Shown: one piece after another, positions 9,046-19,033 of the stretch
Numbering within the stretch: position 1 is the stretch's first letter
Layout: every line of letters starts with the position of its first letter
DNA from: Gracilibacillus dipsosauri
GTDB lineage: Bacteria > Bacillota > Bacilli > Bacillales > Amphibacillaceae
Direction: 5' to 3'
Length of the DNA stretch: 64,000 bases
NCBI RefSeq assembly: GCF_003176895.1
Contig: NZ_QGTD01000008.1
Span: 806,001 to 870,000, forward strand
Made by a program: the position numbers and the translations under genes
The notes under the pieces: generated by a model
The model's database searches: none
Told to the model about the DNA's origin: nothing
What the model saw: only the letters and a program-made list of their open reading frames with translations

Positions 9046-9077
9046 GATATTTTTCATGATTTAATGAAAAAAATATC
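9046..9077. repeat. Inverted repeat upstream of ftsA
   Basis: GATATTTTTCAT and ATGAAAAAAATATC face each other across 6 bases, with two extra A in the right arm. It lies in the 164-base gap between sbp and ftsA, about 85 bases before the ftsA ATG. There is no clear T tract, so an operator or mRNA hairpin is as likely as a terminator. Confidence 0.6.
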
Positions 9078-9127
9078 AAGAAAATTGAATTCTCCAAGAT
9101 AATTCTACACTTTTTGACAAAAAACCG

Positions 9128-9475
9128 TTATTTTTTTATAAATCGGTACTTTTCCAATAGTAATCTTCTAATTATTGCCAAGTTCTGAAACAATCTCACA
9201 CCAAATGCAAAAATGGCAGCAAGATATAAGTCAATTCCAAGCTGAACTCCTAGGAATGCTAAGAATGCAGCAAGTGAGACATTGAAGAAGAAGCCTGTTA
9301 TAAACACCTTTTGATCGAATTTATCTTCAAGTTGTGCTCTTATACCCCCGAATAGAGTATCTAGTGCGGCTAATACAGCAATGGATAAATAATTGGCATA
9401 TATATCAGGAATCGTTATATTTGTCAAAAACCCTAGAATTAATCCCAAAACTAAAAACAATGCAGGCAGCCACAT
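9128..9475 (-). CDS. sbp: Small basic membrane protein Sbp (DUF1290)
   Basis: A 115-residue integral membrane protein with three to four hydrophobic segments and a basic C-terminal end (RRLLLEKYRFIKK). It matches the Sbp/DUF1290 family, which sits between ylxX and ftsA in many Firmicutes; the function is unknown. It directly follows ylxX with no gap. Length and position are as in B. subtilis. Confidence 0.9.
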   Translation of the reverse strand: MWLPALFLVLGLILGFLTNITIPDIYANYLSIAVLAALDTLFGGIRAQLEDKFDQKVFITGFFFNVSLAAFLAFLGVQLGIDLYLAAIFAFGVRLFQNLAIIRRLLLEKYRFIKK

Positions 9476-10210
9476 CTATTCTTCACCTTCTTCAATGGAA
9501 TCCAAAACCTTAAGCCCATCTAAATTAATAGGAGCGTCATATGCTGGTAATACAAGTTCGGTTACTTTTTTAATTTCTAATCGTATATCTTCTAAGGCAA
9601 AATAATCTCTGAGCTCACTAACTTCCATATGATCCATTAAATTATTGCTATCACTTGTTAGGACATAGATAGTTGTCGGCAAATCTCCGATTGAGCTTCC
9701 ATTTACATACACATTATTATTGACATCACGTATTGGGGAAATATTGATGATTCGCTCATTTCCTAACGCAATATCAGTCGCTCCATAATCATTGAGTTCG
9801 TTAACTAAAAGCTGTAGTAACTCTGCATTGAGTTGTGGGTATTCAAGATTATTTTCCTTATTACTAAAAAGAGGTTTTAAGCTGATGGTTATACCTTGTC
9901 CCTTCTTTTCAGTCAAACCAGCATTTTCCTTTAAATCACCAATGGATTCTTTCAGTGAGGAAATTTGTTGATTTTCTGATTGCCCATTATATTCTTGAAG
10001 AACCTTTTCAGCTGTAGCAATTTCATTGTAAAGTGCTTCTTGTGATTCCTGTTCTTCTTTAATACTTGTACGAATTTCCCAAAGATCTCGAGTATCCCTC
10101 TGATCTGTTTGTTGATTAGTAACAAATAGGATGGCAATCATAAAACCAATGATTAGACAGATAAAACTAATCCATAGTTTTTCTTTATTTTTCAAGCGAT
10201 TCATTTTCAT
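9476..10210 (-). CDS. ylxX: DUF881 family protein YlxX
   Basis: About 244 residues: a short cytoplasmic N-terminus, one membrane segment (residues 14-30), a coiled-coil region and a C-terminal DUF881 domain (ALGNERIINISPIRDV). The role is unknown; position in the division operon suggests a link to septal wall synthesis. ATG 10210 overlaps the ylxW stop by one base; a GTG at 10213 is also possible. It is paralogous to the preceding ylxW. Length agrees with the family. Confidence 0.88.
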   Translation of the reverse strand: MKMNRLKNKEKLWISFICLIIGFMIAILFVTNQQTDQRDTRDLWEIRTSIKEEQESQEALYNEIATAEKVLQEYNGQSENQQISSLKESIGDLKENAGLTEKKGQGITISLKPLFSNKENNLEYPQLNAELLQLLVNELNDYGATDIALGNERIINISPIRDVNNNVYVNGSSIGDLPTTIYVLTSDSNNLMDHMEVSELRDYFALEDIRLEIKKVTELVLPAYDAPINLDGLKVLDSIEEGEE

Positions 10211-10896
10211 CACGTTTCCCTTGCTAGCATCTCAATATTTGATTTTTTTTCAAGTTTCACCTCTACATTATCTTGCACAAGATTATCCACTACACCGTTC
10301 TGAAGATTTAAACTCACCTCTAAGGTGTGCTGATCTCCAATTGCTGTTATGACAAATGGTGCTGGGAAGTTGTTTCCATCAATAGAGATTACTGGTCCAA
10401 CACAAGAGATAGAGCTGTGACGATAGATTCTTTGTCCATTTATCGCAATGGCCTTTGCACCTGCACTATACAGTTCGTTCACAACCTGATGAATGTGCCG
10501 GTCATGCACAATGTATTGATTGGCATGCTCTTCTTCTGGTATATAACTTGAATCACTTAACGTAACTGCTACCCCATCACCTGAAACAGAAAGCTCACCT
10601 ACAAGCTTTTGTAGATTAAGCTTCTGGTCAACTAGATCCTTTAAAACATCCGCTTCATTAGCCAATTCCTGCTCTTGTGTCTGTATTTCTTGTCGGATAT
10701 TAGCAAGCTCGTTTCTTAGTTGCTTATTTTTATCCTCTAATTCGATTAATTGTTGTCGATAGTAATAATCCTGCTCCCAATCTTTTTCACTTAGTTGCGT
10801 TACTTCATTTTTGGATTTAGTATACTGATAACTAAATGTTAACAAAAATCCAAGTACAAAGAAAACAAAAGCAAAAATAAGCTTCCTACTCTTCAT
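10210..10896 (-). CDS. ylxW: DUF881 family protein YlxW
   Basis: A 228-residue protein of the same family as YlxX: a membrane segment at residues 6-22, a long coiled coil (about 35-90) and a C-terminal DUF881 domain with AINGQRIYRHSSISCVGPV. Function is unknown. ATG 10896 is chosen because GGAGG lies just upstream; it overlaps the end of divIB by 11 bases, suggesting translational coupling. The ylxW-ylxX tandem is the standard Bacillus arrangement and probably an old duplication. Confidence 0.88.
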   Translation of the reverse strand: MKSRKLIFAFVFFVLGFLLTFSYQYTKSKNEVTQLSEKDWEQDYYYRQQLIELEDKNKQLRNELANIRQEIQTQEQELANEADVLKDLVDQKLNLQKLVGELSVSGDGVAVTLSDSSYIPEEEHANQYIVHDRHIHQVVNELYSAGAKAIAINGQRIYRHSSISCVGPVISIDGNNFPAPFVITAIGDQHTLEVSLNLQNGVVDNLVQDNVEVKLEKKSNIEMLARET

Positions 10897-11680
10897 CTTT
10901 TTCCTCCAACAATTTTTGTTCCTCTTCATTCACATCATATGGAGTAAAGACGGCACCTCCATCATCTATCTTAATGACCCCTTTCTTGTCGCCTTCTAAT
11001 TGACTAACGATAGAAGGATAGGTTTTCAAGTTTGATGCAAAGTCTCTTGCCGTTGTTTCTACTTCGTAGCCATCATTCATATATAACCTTATAATATATG
11101 GATTAGTATCAGATGGTTCACTATGTATTTCTGAAATAAGTGTTCTAATATACCTCGGCAGCTTACTCAATTCATTAGCTAAGCTTTGAAGATTGTTCGC
11201 ATCTTTAAACTGAAAAATCATAGGGACGCTGCCATCAATCACTTCTTTATTTACTTGCTCCAGAATAGTTCCATCCTCCAGTACAGGATACATCACTTGT
11301 TCAACTGTCATATAGCCTATATGTGTTAATTCAGTCACTTCAATTTTAATCGTGCCCGGTAACTTTTTTGAAACCTCTGCTTCTTTTATTTGAGAATGAT
11401 CACGTAATGCTTCTTCTACTTTATTCGATTGTGTGCCCCAGAAATTGGTATCAAGATCTAATTTACTTGTTTCAATAATTTCGTCCTCTGTTAGAAATTG
11501 CTCACCCTCTACTTCAATTTTACTTATATTACTCAATGGAGACTGTAAGTAAATACCCACCAATATTAGAATGAAAAATATTACTATGTAAATAATTAAT
11601 TTTCGATTTGCTTTTTTTCTACGCTCTTGCTTCAGTTTCGGAATACGATCCTCAATCGAAACTACCCTTTTCTCTTCCAT
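10886..11680 (-). CDS. divIB: Cell division protein DivIB (FtsQ)
   Basis: Bitopic septum protein that works with FtsL and DivIC to regulate septal peptidoglycan synthesis. 264 residues: basic cytoplasmic N-terminus, a membrane segment around 30-48, a POTRA domain (SNISKIEVEGEQFLTEDEII) and the FtsQ/DivIB beta domain. ATG 11680 has AAGGAAG upstream; the frame extends to 11779 without a ribosome site. In B. subtilis murG and murB separate spoVE from divIB; both are missing here. Confidence 0.93.
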   Translation of the reverse strand: MEEKRVVSIEDRIPKLKQERRKKANRKLIIYIVIFFILILVGIYLQSPLSNISKIEVEGEQFLTEDEIIETSKLDLDTNFWGTQSNKVEEALRDHSQIKEAEVSKKLPGTIKIEVTELTHIGYMTVEQVMYPVLEDGTILEQVNKEVIDGSVPMIFQFKDANNLQSLANELSKLPRYIRTLISEIHSEPSDTNPYIIRLYMNDGYEVETTARDFASNLKTYPSIVSQLEGDKKGVIKIDDGGAVFTPYDVNEEEQKLLEEKDEE

Positions 11681-11837
11681 TTTTGAACTTCCTTTTTTAT
11701 CATTCTTTTTAATAGAATGGTATTTAACAATTATAGCTATCACAAAAATTATAACACATCCTCGTACACATGAAAGCATCCAAATTAATCAAATAGTATT
11801 TTTTTCAAAACATTCTCTCAAGGTAGTGAAAACCATC

Positions 11838-11876
11838 AAAAAAGCATTTGTCAAGAATGTTGACAAATGCTTTTTT
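11838..11876. terminator. Terminator between spoVE and divIB
   Basis: A perfect 17-bp stem (AAAAAAGCATTTGTCAA with its complement) and 5-base loop, beginning 4 bases after the spoVE stop. The outer A/T pairs give a T tract in either direction. It splits the dcw cluster in two, so divIB must have its own promoter or depend on readthrough. Confidence 0.92.
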
Positions 11877-11880
11877 CGCT

Positions 11881-12990
11881 TTATTTCCTATACTTGCTAA
11901 TATTAATTAATATTCCTACTGAGCATAAGGTAAGTGTCAAGGAAGATCCGCCATAGCTTAAAAATGGCAGAGTAATTCCTGTTACTGGGATTAAACCAAT
12001 TACAACACTAATATTGATCATAACTTGAATGGCTATCATTCCAACTATTCCAATAGCTAACAGTCTTGCAAATAGATCTGGAGCATGTATAGCTACTAAA
12101 ATTCCTCTCCAAATAAATAAAAAGAATAATGAGATGACAAACATTCCACCAATAAACCCTAACTCCTCAGCTACAATAGCAAATATAAAATCATTATGAG
12201 GTTCAGGTAAATAGAAATACTTTTGAAGACTATTCCCAAAACCAACTCCAAATAACCCACCAGGACCAATTGCATAGAGTGATTGAATAATTTGGAAACC
12301 ATTTCCTAATGGGTCCTGCCAGGGGTCTAAAAAGGCAGTAATTCGGTTAATACGATACGGTGCAGAAATGATTAGAAGTAAAAATCCGATCAAACCAAAG
12401 CCAGCTAAAAATACAAAGTGGAATATACGTGCTCCTGCAACAAACAATAATAAAAAGCTCGTAAGTACAAAAACCATACCTGTTCCTAAATCAGGCTGAA
12501 GCATAATTAATAAAAACAAAAGAATGATCATCGTAAGGGGTGGAATAAAGCCTTTTCTAAATTGTGTTAAAGTATTCTGGTGATGAACAAGATAACCACT
12601 TAAAAACAAAATCATACCTAGTTTCATAAATTCAGCAGGCTGGATACTAAAAGCACCTATTCCTATCCAGCTTCTAGCTCCACCTCTAACCATCCCAATA
12701 CCAGGGATCAATACTGCAATAAGAAGAAGGATACATCCAATAAAGATCAATTTGCGATACTTGACCCATTGAAAATAAGGAATGTTAGAGACAATAAACA
12801 TAAAAATAACGCCAATACCCGCAAACAGTAATTGTCTTTTTAAAAAGTAAAAAGAGTCGTTAAATTTATACTCCGCCCAAATGGAGGAAGCACTGTATAC
12901 CATAAGAACTCCTATCGCTAAAATGGCTAAAATGACAATAATAAGAAAACGATCACTTGACTGTTTATTTGCTTGGACAGTATTTTGCAT
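11881..12990 (-). CDS. spoVE: SEDS-family glycosyltransferase SpoVE (FtsW/RodA type)
   Basis: Ten-segment membrane peptidoglycan polymerase needed for spore cortex synthesis with SpoVD. 369 residues with SEDS motifs: WIGIGAFSIQPAEFMKLG near 108, QPDLGTGMVF near 165, EPHNDFIFAIVAEELGFIGG near 265, and GGSSLTLTL near the end. Position after murD identifies it as SpoVE rather than FtsW, which is at 43.9-45.1 kb. Its ribosome site lies inside a terminator-like hairpin. Confidence 0.9.
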   Translation of the reverse strand: MQNTVQANKQSSDRFLIIVILAILAIGVLMVYSASSIWAEYKFNDSFYFLKRQLLFAGIGVIFMFIVSNIPYFQWVKYRKLIFIGCILLLIAVLIPGIGMVRGGARSWIGIGAFSIQPAEFMKLGMILFLSGYLVHHQNTLTQFRKGFIPPLTMIILLFLLIMLQPDLGTGMVFVLTSFLLLFVAGARIFHFVFLAGFGLIGFLLLIISAPYRINRITAFLDPWQDPLGNGFQIIQSLYAIGPGGLFGVGFGNSLQKYFYLPEPHNDFIFAIVAEELGFIGGMFVISLFFLFIWRGILVAIHAPDLFARLLAIGIVGMIAIQVMINISVVIGLIPVTGITLPFLSYGGSSLTLTLCSVGILINISKYRK

Positions 12991-13023
12991 AAAAAAACCC
13001 CCAAATCATTATAGATCTTGGGG
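12991..13023 (-). promoter_or_regulatory. Hairpin with T tract overlapping the spoVE ribosome binding site
   Basis: On the minus strand CCCCAA-G-ATC pairs with GAT-TTGGGG around a TATAAT loop (13023-12999), then GTTTTTTT runs directly into the spoVE ATG at 12990. The only Shine-Dalgarno candidate, GGGGG, is the 3' arm of the stem. The element could terminate transcripts from murD, hide the ribosome site, or both. Confidence 0.7.
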
Positions 13024-13051
13024 CTATGTTGATTGAAAGTCAATGAAGCTT

Positions 13052-13081
13052 AATTATAGTAGACATGCCCCTACTATAATT
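13052..13081. repeat. Inverted repeat at the murD stop codon
   Basis: AATTATAGTAG and CTACTATAATT form an 11-bp stem with an 8-base loop (ACATGCCC). The murD TAG stop lies in one arm. No T tract follows, so it may stabilise the mRNA end rather than stop transcription. Confidence 0.65.
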
Positions 13082-14420
13082 TATGCACAGACTCTACAAA
13101 CATGTTTCCTCTCTCTTCAAATGTTTTGTATTGATCCCAGCTAGCACAGGCTGGTGATAATAGAATAACATCTCCTTCTTCTGAAAGCTTGAACGCTTCC
13201 TTAACGGCTTCTTCCATATTATTTACAGTTACAATACTTTCCAGACCAATTTTCTCAGCAAGTGCTTTTAATTTTGGTGCTGTTTCTCCAAAAAGGACGA
13301 AACTTTTTACATTTTTTAAATAGGGTGTCAAATCATCAAACTCGTTCCCTCTGTCTAATCCACCTGCTAACAATATTGTAGGCTGTTGAAAAGACTGTAA
13401 TGCTTTGGAGGTTGCAAGGATGTTCGTTGCTTTAGAATCATTGTAAAAAAGTCTACCTTCGATATTGTCTACAAATTGCAATCGATGCGATACTCCAGTA
13501 AAGGTAGTAAGTACAGATTTTATTGCCTCATTAGAGATACCTTCCAGCTTTGCCACTGCTATTGCTGCCAAGATATTTTCAATATTATGCTCACCAACCA
13601 ATGCTATTTTCTCAATCTCTATTATTTTTTCATTTTTATAATAAAGTGCTATCCCATCACTATATGTACCATTATCTAATTGCTCATTCGTACTGAACGG
13701 AACTAAGTTAGTCTCTGCCTGTTGAACCATTAATTCTACCAGTTGGTCGTCGGCATTGTATACAAGAAAATCACCTGTTGATTGGTTTTTAAAAATGTTC
13801 GACTTTGCCTCCATATAATGATCTAGCGTATGATGATAATCTAGATGTGCTTCGAAAAGATTTAGCACAACTGAAATACTAGGTTTAAAACATTGAGTTC
13901 CTAACAATTGAAAGGATGAAAGCTCTACAACTAATGCTGCACCGTCCTCTATGGTTTCTGCTACCTCTGATGCTACCAGTCCAATATTACCAGCAACCTC
14001 TACTTTACGACGATCTTGTTTATACATCTCGTAAATCAGGGTCGTAGTCGTCGTTTTTCCATTCGATCCCGTAATTCCAACTAATGAATCCAGTTCAAAA
14101 TAATAGAGTAATTCAATTTCTGTAAGAACAGGTAGTCCTTGTTCCGTAGCTTGACGAACTAGGGGGTTCTCATATGGTATTCCTGGGTTTTTTATAATTA
14201 CGTCAATACCATCTAATAAGGAGAGAGGATGCTCTCCTAAGATGATTTCCATACCTAGATTTTGTAGTTCTTGAACATGGGCATCAGATTCTACTGCCTT
14301 TAAATCATTTACTATCGTCTTTATGCCATTTCTATTTAGTAGTTTTGCAACAGCAGTACCACTTTTAGCTAATCCTAGTACGAGCACACTTTGATAAGGG
14401 AACTTTTTTAGTTTTCTCAT
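13074..14420 (-). CDS. murD: UDP-N-acetylmuramoylalanine--D-glutamate ligase MurD
   Basis: Cytoplasmic Mur ligase adding D-Glu to UDP-MurNAc-L-Ala. 448 residues: N-terminal Rossmann domain ([10 protein letters not shown], 13-22), ATP site [12 protein letters not shown] (115-126), central Mur ligase domain with [11 protein letters not shown] near 192, and C-terminal domain ([19 protein letters not shown]). It overlaps mraY by 4 bases (ATGA). Length is typical. Confidence 0.97.
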   Translation of the reverse strand: MRKLKKFPYQSVLVLGLAKSGTAVAKLLNRNGIKTIVNDLKAVESDAHVQELQNLGMEIILGEHPLSLLDGIDVIIKNPGIPYENPLVRQATEQGLPVLTEIELLYYFELDSLVGITGSNGKTTTTTLIYEMYKQDRRKVEVAGNIGLVASEVAETIEDGAALVVELSSFQLLGTQCFKPSISVVLNLFEAHLDYHHTLDHYMEAKSNIFKNQSTGDFLVYNADDQLVELMVQQAETNLVPFSTNEQLDNGTYSDGIALYYKNEKIIEIEKIALVGEHNIENILAAIAVAKLEGISNEAIKSVLTTFTGVSHRLQFVDNIEGRLFYNDSKATNILATSKALQSFQQPTILLAGGLDRGNEFDDLTPYLKNVKSFVLFGETAPKLKALAEKIGLESIVTVNNMEEAVKEAFKLSEEGDVILLSPACASWDQYKTFEERGNMFVESVHKL

Positions 14421-15400
14421 GATGTCAACACCTCAATATAAATACCTAATATAGCAAATAGAATTCCAACTGCCCAAAATGTTGTAACAACTCTCCATTC
14501 AGTCCAGCCTTTTAATTCATAATGATGATGTAATGGGCTCATTCGAAACACACGCTTACCAGTTGTTTTAAAAGAAATGACTTGAATGATAACAGATAAT
14601 GTTTCAATAACGAATACACCACCTATGATGACAAGAAGGACTTCCAGTTTTAGCAGAATTGCAATTGCTGCAATAACTCCACCAAGTGCTAATGATCCAG
14701 TGTCTCCCATAAATACTTTAGCTGGATGGGCATTAAACACAAGAAATCCTAGCAATGCGCCCACTGCACTTAGAGCAAACAAGGTAACCGTAAGATTTGG
14801 TGTACCATACCATGCTAAAATGGCAAAAGCTCCGAAAGCTATTGCCGCTGTACCTGCAAGTAAACCATCTAACCCATCTGTTAAATTGACGGCATTAGAG
14901 GAACCCACTAACATAATAATAATGAAAACAGCATAAAACCAACCTAGTTCAATATTTAATTCTGTTCCTGGAATAGAAATATTTGTCGGAAAATCTTGTT
15001 GTTTTAACACCACATAAAAAATGATCGAAATGATAATTTGCCCTAATAGCTTTTGCTTAGAGTTAAGACCTAAATTTCGTTTCATAACCACTTTAATAAA
15101 ATCATCCAGAAAACCTAATAGACCAAACCCTAATAGCACTAAAAGTAAAAGGCTAATCTCGAAGTTCCAACCACTATTTACCTTTAAGGTTACGATTATA
15201 CTTGTAATTGCAATACTAAGAATAATCATTAATCCACCCATTGTCGGTGTTCCCGATTTCTTTTGGTGTGATTTAGGACCTTCCTCTCGAATGCTCTGTC
15301 CGAATTTTAATCTCTTTAAAAAAGGGATAAAAATAGGGGATAGTAAGACTGTAATCAAAAATGCTATAGCTATTGTAATTAAAAAAGTATATTCACTCAT
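14417..15400 (-). CDS. mraY: Phospho-N-acetylmuramoyl-pentapeptide transferase MraY
   Basis: Membrane enzyme making lipid I from UDP-MurNAc-pentapeptide and undecaprenyl phosphate. 327 residues and about ten membrane segments. Catalytic motifs are [14 protein letters not shown] (about 101-114), NLTDGLDGL (near 172) and the histidine cluster MSPLHHHYE (near 290). It lies between murE and murD with the ATGA overlap typical of coupled translation. Length agrees with the family. Confidence 0.97.
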   Translation of the reverse strand: MSEYTFLITIAIAFLITVLLSPIFIPFLKRLKFGQSIREEGPKSHQKKSGTPTMGGLMIILSIAITSIIVTLKVNSGWNFEISLLLLVLLGFGLLGFLDDFIKVVMKRNLGLNSKQKLLGQIIISIIFYVVLKQQDFPTNISIPGTELNIELGWFYAVFIIIMLVGSSNAVNLTDGLDGLLAGTAAIAFGAFAILAWYGTPNLTVTLFALSAVGALLGFLVFNAHPAKVFMGDTGSLALGGVIAAIAILLKLEVLLVIIGGVFVIETLSVIIQVISFKTTGKRVFRMSPLHHHYELKGWTEWRVVTTFWAVGILFAILGIYIEVLTS

Positions 15401-15512
15401 CTATGTTCTCTCCAATCCACTTACATACCCTACAAAAGCATCATCATTCCTGTTCATGAATAATGAAACCCTTTAGGATGTTCCCAACTAAATTACTAAT
15501 TAATCGAGGAAG

Positions 15513-16991
15513 TTAACCACGTGTAAGATTTGTCAAAATACGCTGTGCTATTTCTGCATCATCAAAATCTAATACCTCTTCACCGATAATTTGATATGTT
15601 TCATGTCCCTTACCAGCTATGAGAATGACATCACCTTCATTAGCAGAGTGTATTGCTTCTTTTATTGCTTCCTCTCGATCAACAACCACTTGATAATTGT
15701 CAGCATTTAATCCTTTTTCCATATCTTTAATAATCGCTAGTGGATCCTCCGAACGAGGATTATCTGACGTAAAAATAGCTTGATCTGCTAATTGACATGC
15801 AACAGAAGCCATTATTGGTCGTTTTGTTCTATCCCTGTCGCCACCACAGCCTACCACAACATAGATCTTCGCTTTACTGAATGATTTTATGGTTGTTAAA
15901 ACATTTTGCAAAGAGTCTGGAGTATGAGCATAATCAACAATGACACCAATACCTAAATCATTCTCAATTGGTTGAAATCTTCCATTTACTCCATTTGTTT
16001 CTGCTAATACCTCTTGAATTAGTGGTAATGGTACCCCACTGTAAAAAGCAGCTGCTGAGGCAGCTAGCATATTGTAGACACTAAATAATCCCATTAGCTT
16101 ACTATTTATTTTAACGATACCTTCAGGTGTTTTCATGTCAAAGCTGACACCATTTGCTCGAAGTACGATATTTTCAGCCCTAAAGTCAGCTTGCATCTCA
16201 ATACCATATGTTACAACTGGCTGTGCTGTTGCTTTGATAATAAATTCACTATTTTTATCATCCATGTTGATAATGGCATATTTGTTTTTATCTACCTCAT
16301 AGTGATTGCCTAATTGAGCAAATAATAAGCTCTTTGCGAATAAATAATGATTCATCGTTGGATGGTAATCCAGATGATCTTGCGTTAGGTTTGTAAATAC
16401 TGCTATATCAAATTCTGAACCGTGCACTCTACCTTGGTCTAAAGCATGTGAGGATACTTCCATGATAGCCGTATCTACCTTTTCTGTAACCATTTGATGA
16501 AAGCTTTTTTGTAAAAATAGTGCATCAGGTGTTGTATTCTTCACTGGGTAAACTTGATCGTTAATTCGCATCTCTATTGTTCCAATAATACCCGTTTGTT
16601 GCTGATTTTTTTTACATATTTCATCAATTAAATGTGTAACAGAGGTTTTTCCATTCGTGCCAGTAACCCCGATTAATTTCAACCTTTGTGTAGGGTGTTG
16701 AAAAAAAGCATTGGCAAGTATTGGTAAAACCAGATCCGTATTTGATACTCTAACTACAGGTATGTCCACGTCTAGTTCTTTTTCTGCTACAATTACAGTA
16801 GCTCCATTTTCTACTGCTGATTGAGCAAAATCATGTCCATCAACCGTAAAGCCTTTTATACAAACAAATAGTGAACCTTTCTTTACCTCACGATTGTCCT
16901 TCTCCACACTTGTTATCATTATTTCATCGATATTATGATTGCATGTATAATTAGGTACATTTTTAAGTAATGCAGTTACATTGATCATCAT
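15513..16991 (-). CDS. murE: UDP-MurNAc-tripeptide synthetase MurE (meso-diaminopimelate type)
   Basis: Adds the third residue to the peptidoglycan stem peptide. 492 residues: N-terminal UDP-binding domain, ATP site GVTGTNGKTS (108-117), central ligase domain (NLTQDHLDYHPTM) and C-terminal domain with DNPRSEDP near residue 405. The DNPR signature points to meso-diaminopimelate as substrate, as in most bacilli. It lies 112 bases before mraY and 82 after spoVD. Confidence 0.95.
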   Translation of the reverse strand: MMINVTALLKNVPNYTCNHNIDEIMITSVEKDNREVKKGSLFVCIKGFTVDGHDFAQSAVENGATVIVAEKELDVDIPVVRVSNTDLVLPILANAFFQHPTQRLKLIGVTGTNGKTSVTHLIDEICKKNQQQTGIIGTIEMRINDQVYPVKNTTPDALFLQKSFHQMVTEKVDTAIMEVSSHALDQGRVHGSEFDIAVFTNLTQDHLDYHPTMNHYLFAKSLLFAQLGNHYEVDKNKYAIINMDDKNSEFIIKATAQPVVTYGIEMQADFRAENIVLRANGVSFDMKTPEGIVKINSKLMGLFSVYNMLAASAAAFYSGVPLPLIQEVLAETNGVNGRFQPIENDLGIGVIVDYAHTPDSLQNVLTTIKSFSKAKIYVVVGCGGDRDRTKRPIMASVACQLADQAIFTSDNPRSEDPLAIIKDMEKGLNADNYQVVVDREEAIKEAIHSANEGDVILIAGKGHETYQIIGEEVLDFDDAEIAQRILTNLTRG

Positions 16992-17073
16992 TTGTCACCT
17001 TACTTTCTATTCCTTTATCCACAACTATAATATTATACCAAAACTTCTGTCACATATCGATAAATCTTTGTAA

Positions 17074-18996
17074 CTATTTATCCCCAAGCACTATACGTAT
17101 TTTACTACCTTCCTCTACCTTTTCTCCTGCATTTGGTGCTTGATCAATAATATAGTCTCCTTCCCCTAAAGTTTCAATTTGAAGAGATATCATATATTCT
17201 GGAAGCTCTGACTTTTTCATACCAATTAACTCAGGTACTTCAATCTTTGGATTTTCTGGCCATTGGTATTTTTTCTCGACTCCATTCTTTTGCTTTGGAA
17301 CATCTAATGCTCGTAAGCTGTCATCAATTATCGTTCCAACTATTGGTGCAGCCACCACTCCACCAAACTGAACGGCTCCTTTAGGATTATCAATGGCAAC
17401 ATATACTACAATTTCTGGATCATTCGCTGGGGCAAACCCTATAAAGGATACAACATAATTATTCTCCATATACTGTCCGTTTTCCCCTACTTTTTGAGCA
17501 GTACCAGTTTTCCCTCCAACTCGGTACCCTTCAACATAAGCATTTCTACCAGTTCCTAACGCTACAACATGTTCTAAGGCATTACGAACTTCCTTGGAAG
17601 TCTCAGTGGAGATTACTCTTCTTTTTAATATTGGTTCATTTTCGTCGAGAACTTCCCCCGTTACTGGATCTAACAATGCCTTTGCAACGTATGGCTCATA
17701 TAAATAACCTCCATTAACCGCAGCCGAAACGGCCATAACCTGCTGAATAGGAGTGACGGATACTCCTTGCCCAAAGGAAGTTGTCGCTAATTCTACTGGT
17801 CCTACATTTTCCAGATCAAATAGGATCCCACTTGCTTCTCCCTGTAAATCAATACCTGTCTTACTACCAAATCCAAAATCTTCAATGTAGGAGAATAGCT
17901 TCTCTTTGCCTAATTTTTGTCCGAGAACGATAAATCCAGGGTTACATGAGTTTTGGACAACCTCCAAAAAGGTTTGATGACCATGCCCGCCACTTTTCCA
18001 GCAATGCAAGTGAGTTCCACCAACCTCAATACTCCCATCATCGTTATACGTATCCTTTAATAGATCTACCTTTTGTTCTTCCAACGCCGCTGCAAGTGTT
18101 ATAATTTTAAAGGTAGATCCCGGTTCATAAGTACTCCATATCGGTAAATTACGGTTGTACACCTCTGGATCGATTTCTTGATAGTTTGCTGGATCAAATG
18201 AGGGTCTTGATGACATACCCAACACACTTCCATCATTCGGATTGACGGCAATTGCAATGGCGCTATCAGGATTAAATTTTTCAACAGCAATATCTAATTC
18301 TCTTTCTATGATAGTTTGAACACGGTCATCGATTGTTAGCTGTAGGTGAGCCCCATCCTCAGGAGGTGTATACTTATCAGCCATTTGAGGCAAACGCATC
18401 CCCTTTGCATCACTATAAAATGACAAGCTACCTTCTTTACCACTTAGCTGATCATCATAGAATAGCTCTAATCCTGTTAATCCCTGATTGTCTATCCCAC
18501 TAAAACCTAAGACGTGTGATAAATAATCACCATTAGGGTAGTGTCTTATGGAATCTTCGGCTATATAGACACCCTCTAAGTTAAGTGATTGTACTGCGAC
18601 AGCTTTTTCCTCGGATATTTTTCTACCTTCCGGAATTTTTACGATTCTCTCCATTTTAGTAACATAATCCAATGCAGATTCATAATCCATATCTAACACT
18701 TTAGCAAGCTCTCTTGCCGTTTTTTCTGGTTCCGTTACTTGCCGAGGCACAACCATTACTGTGGGCGCAGAAACGTTTTCTGCTAACACTTCCTTATTCG
18801 TATCTAGAATTTGCCCTCTTTCTGGCTCAAAGACAATATCTCTGCTCCATAGCTCCTCTGCTTGTCCGATAAGAAAATCGGACCAAATAAACTGCACGAA
18901 TCCTAGGCGAAATAGGATGATTAATAAGACGATAATCGCAAAAAGAAACACAGTGACAATTCGCTTTTGAACCACCATATTGGTAATACGCTTCAT
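17074..18996 (-). CDS. spoVD: Sporulation-specific class B penicillin-binding protein SpoVD
   Basis: Transpeptidase for spore cortex peptidoglycan, partner of SpoVE. 640 residues: one N-terminal membrane segment (about 14-34), a PBP dimerisation domain, a transpeptidase domain with STFK near 294, SCN near 350 and KTGTAQ near 490, and one C-terminal PASTA domain. It follows pbpB, as in B. subtilis, and the SigE-type promoter just upstream supports the sporulation assignment over a vegetative PBP. Confidence 0.93.
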   Translation of the reverse strand: MKRITNMVVQKRIVTVFLFAIIVLLIILFRLGFVQFIWSDFLIGQAEELWSRDIVFEPERGQILDTNKEVLAENVSAPTVMVVPRQVTEPEKTARELAKVLDMDYESALDYVTKMERIVKIPEGRKISEEKAVAVQSLNLEGVYIAEDSIRHYPNGDYLSHVLGFSGIDNQGLTGLELFYDDQLSGKEGSLSFYSDAKGMRLPQMADKYTPPEDGAHLQLTIDDRVQTIIERELDIAVEKFNPDSAIAIAVNPNDGSVLGMSSRPSFDPANYQEIDPEVYNRNLPIWSTYEPGSTFKIITLAAALEEQKVDLLKDTYNDDGSIEVGGTHLHCWKSGGHGHQTFLEVVQNSCNPGFIVLGQKLGKEKLFSYIEDFGFGSKTGIDLQGEASGILFDLENVGPVELATTSFGQGVSVTPIQQVMAVSAAVNGGYLYEPYVAKALLDPVTGEVLDENEPILKRRVISTETSKEVRNALEHVVALGTGRNAYVEGYRVGGKTGTAQKVGENGQYMENNYVVSFIGFAPANDPEIVVYVAIDNPKGAVQFGGVVAAPIVGTIIDDSLRALDVPKQKNGVEKKYQWPENPKIEVPELIGMKKSELPEYMISLQIETLGEGDYIIDQAPNAGEKVEEGSKIRIVLGDK

Positions 18997-19033
18997 AGCA
19001 AATCTCCTTTAGCAAAAAGAAACTTTTTGTCCC

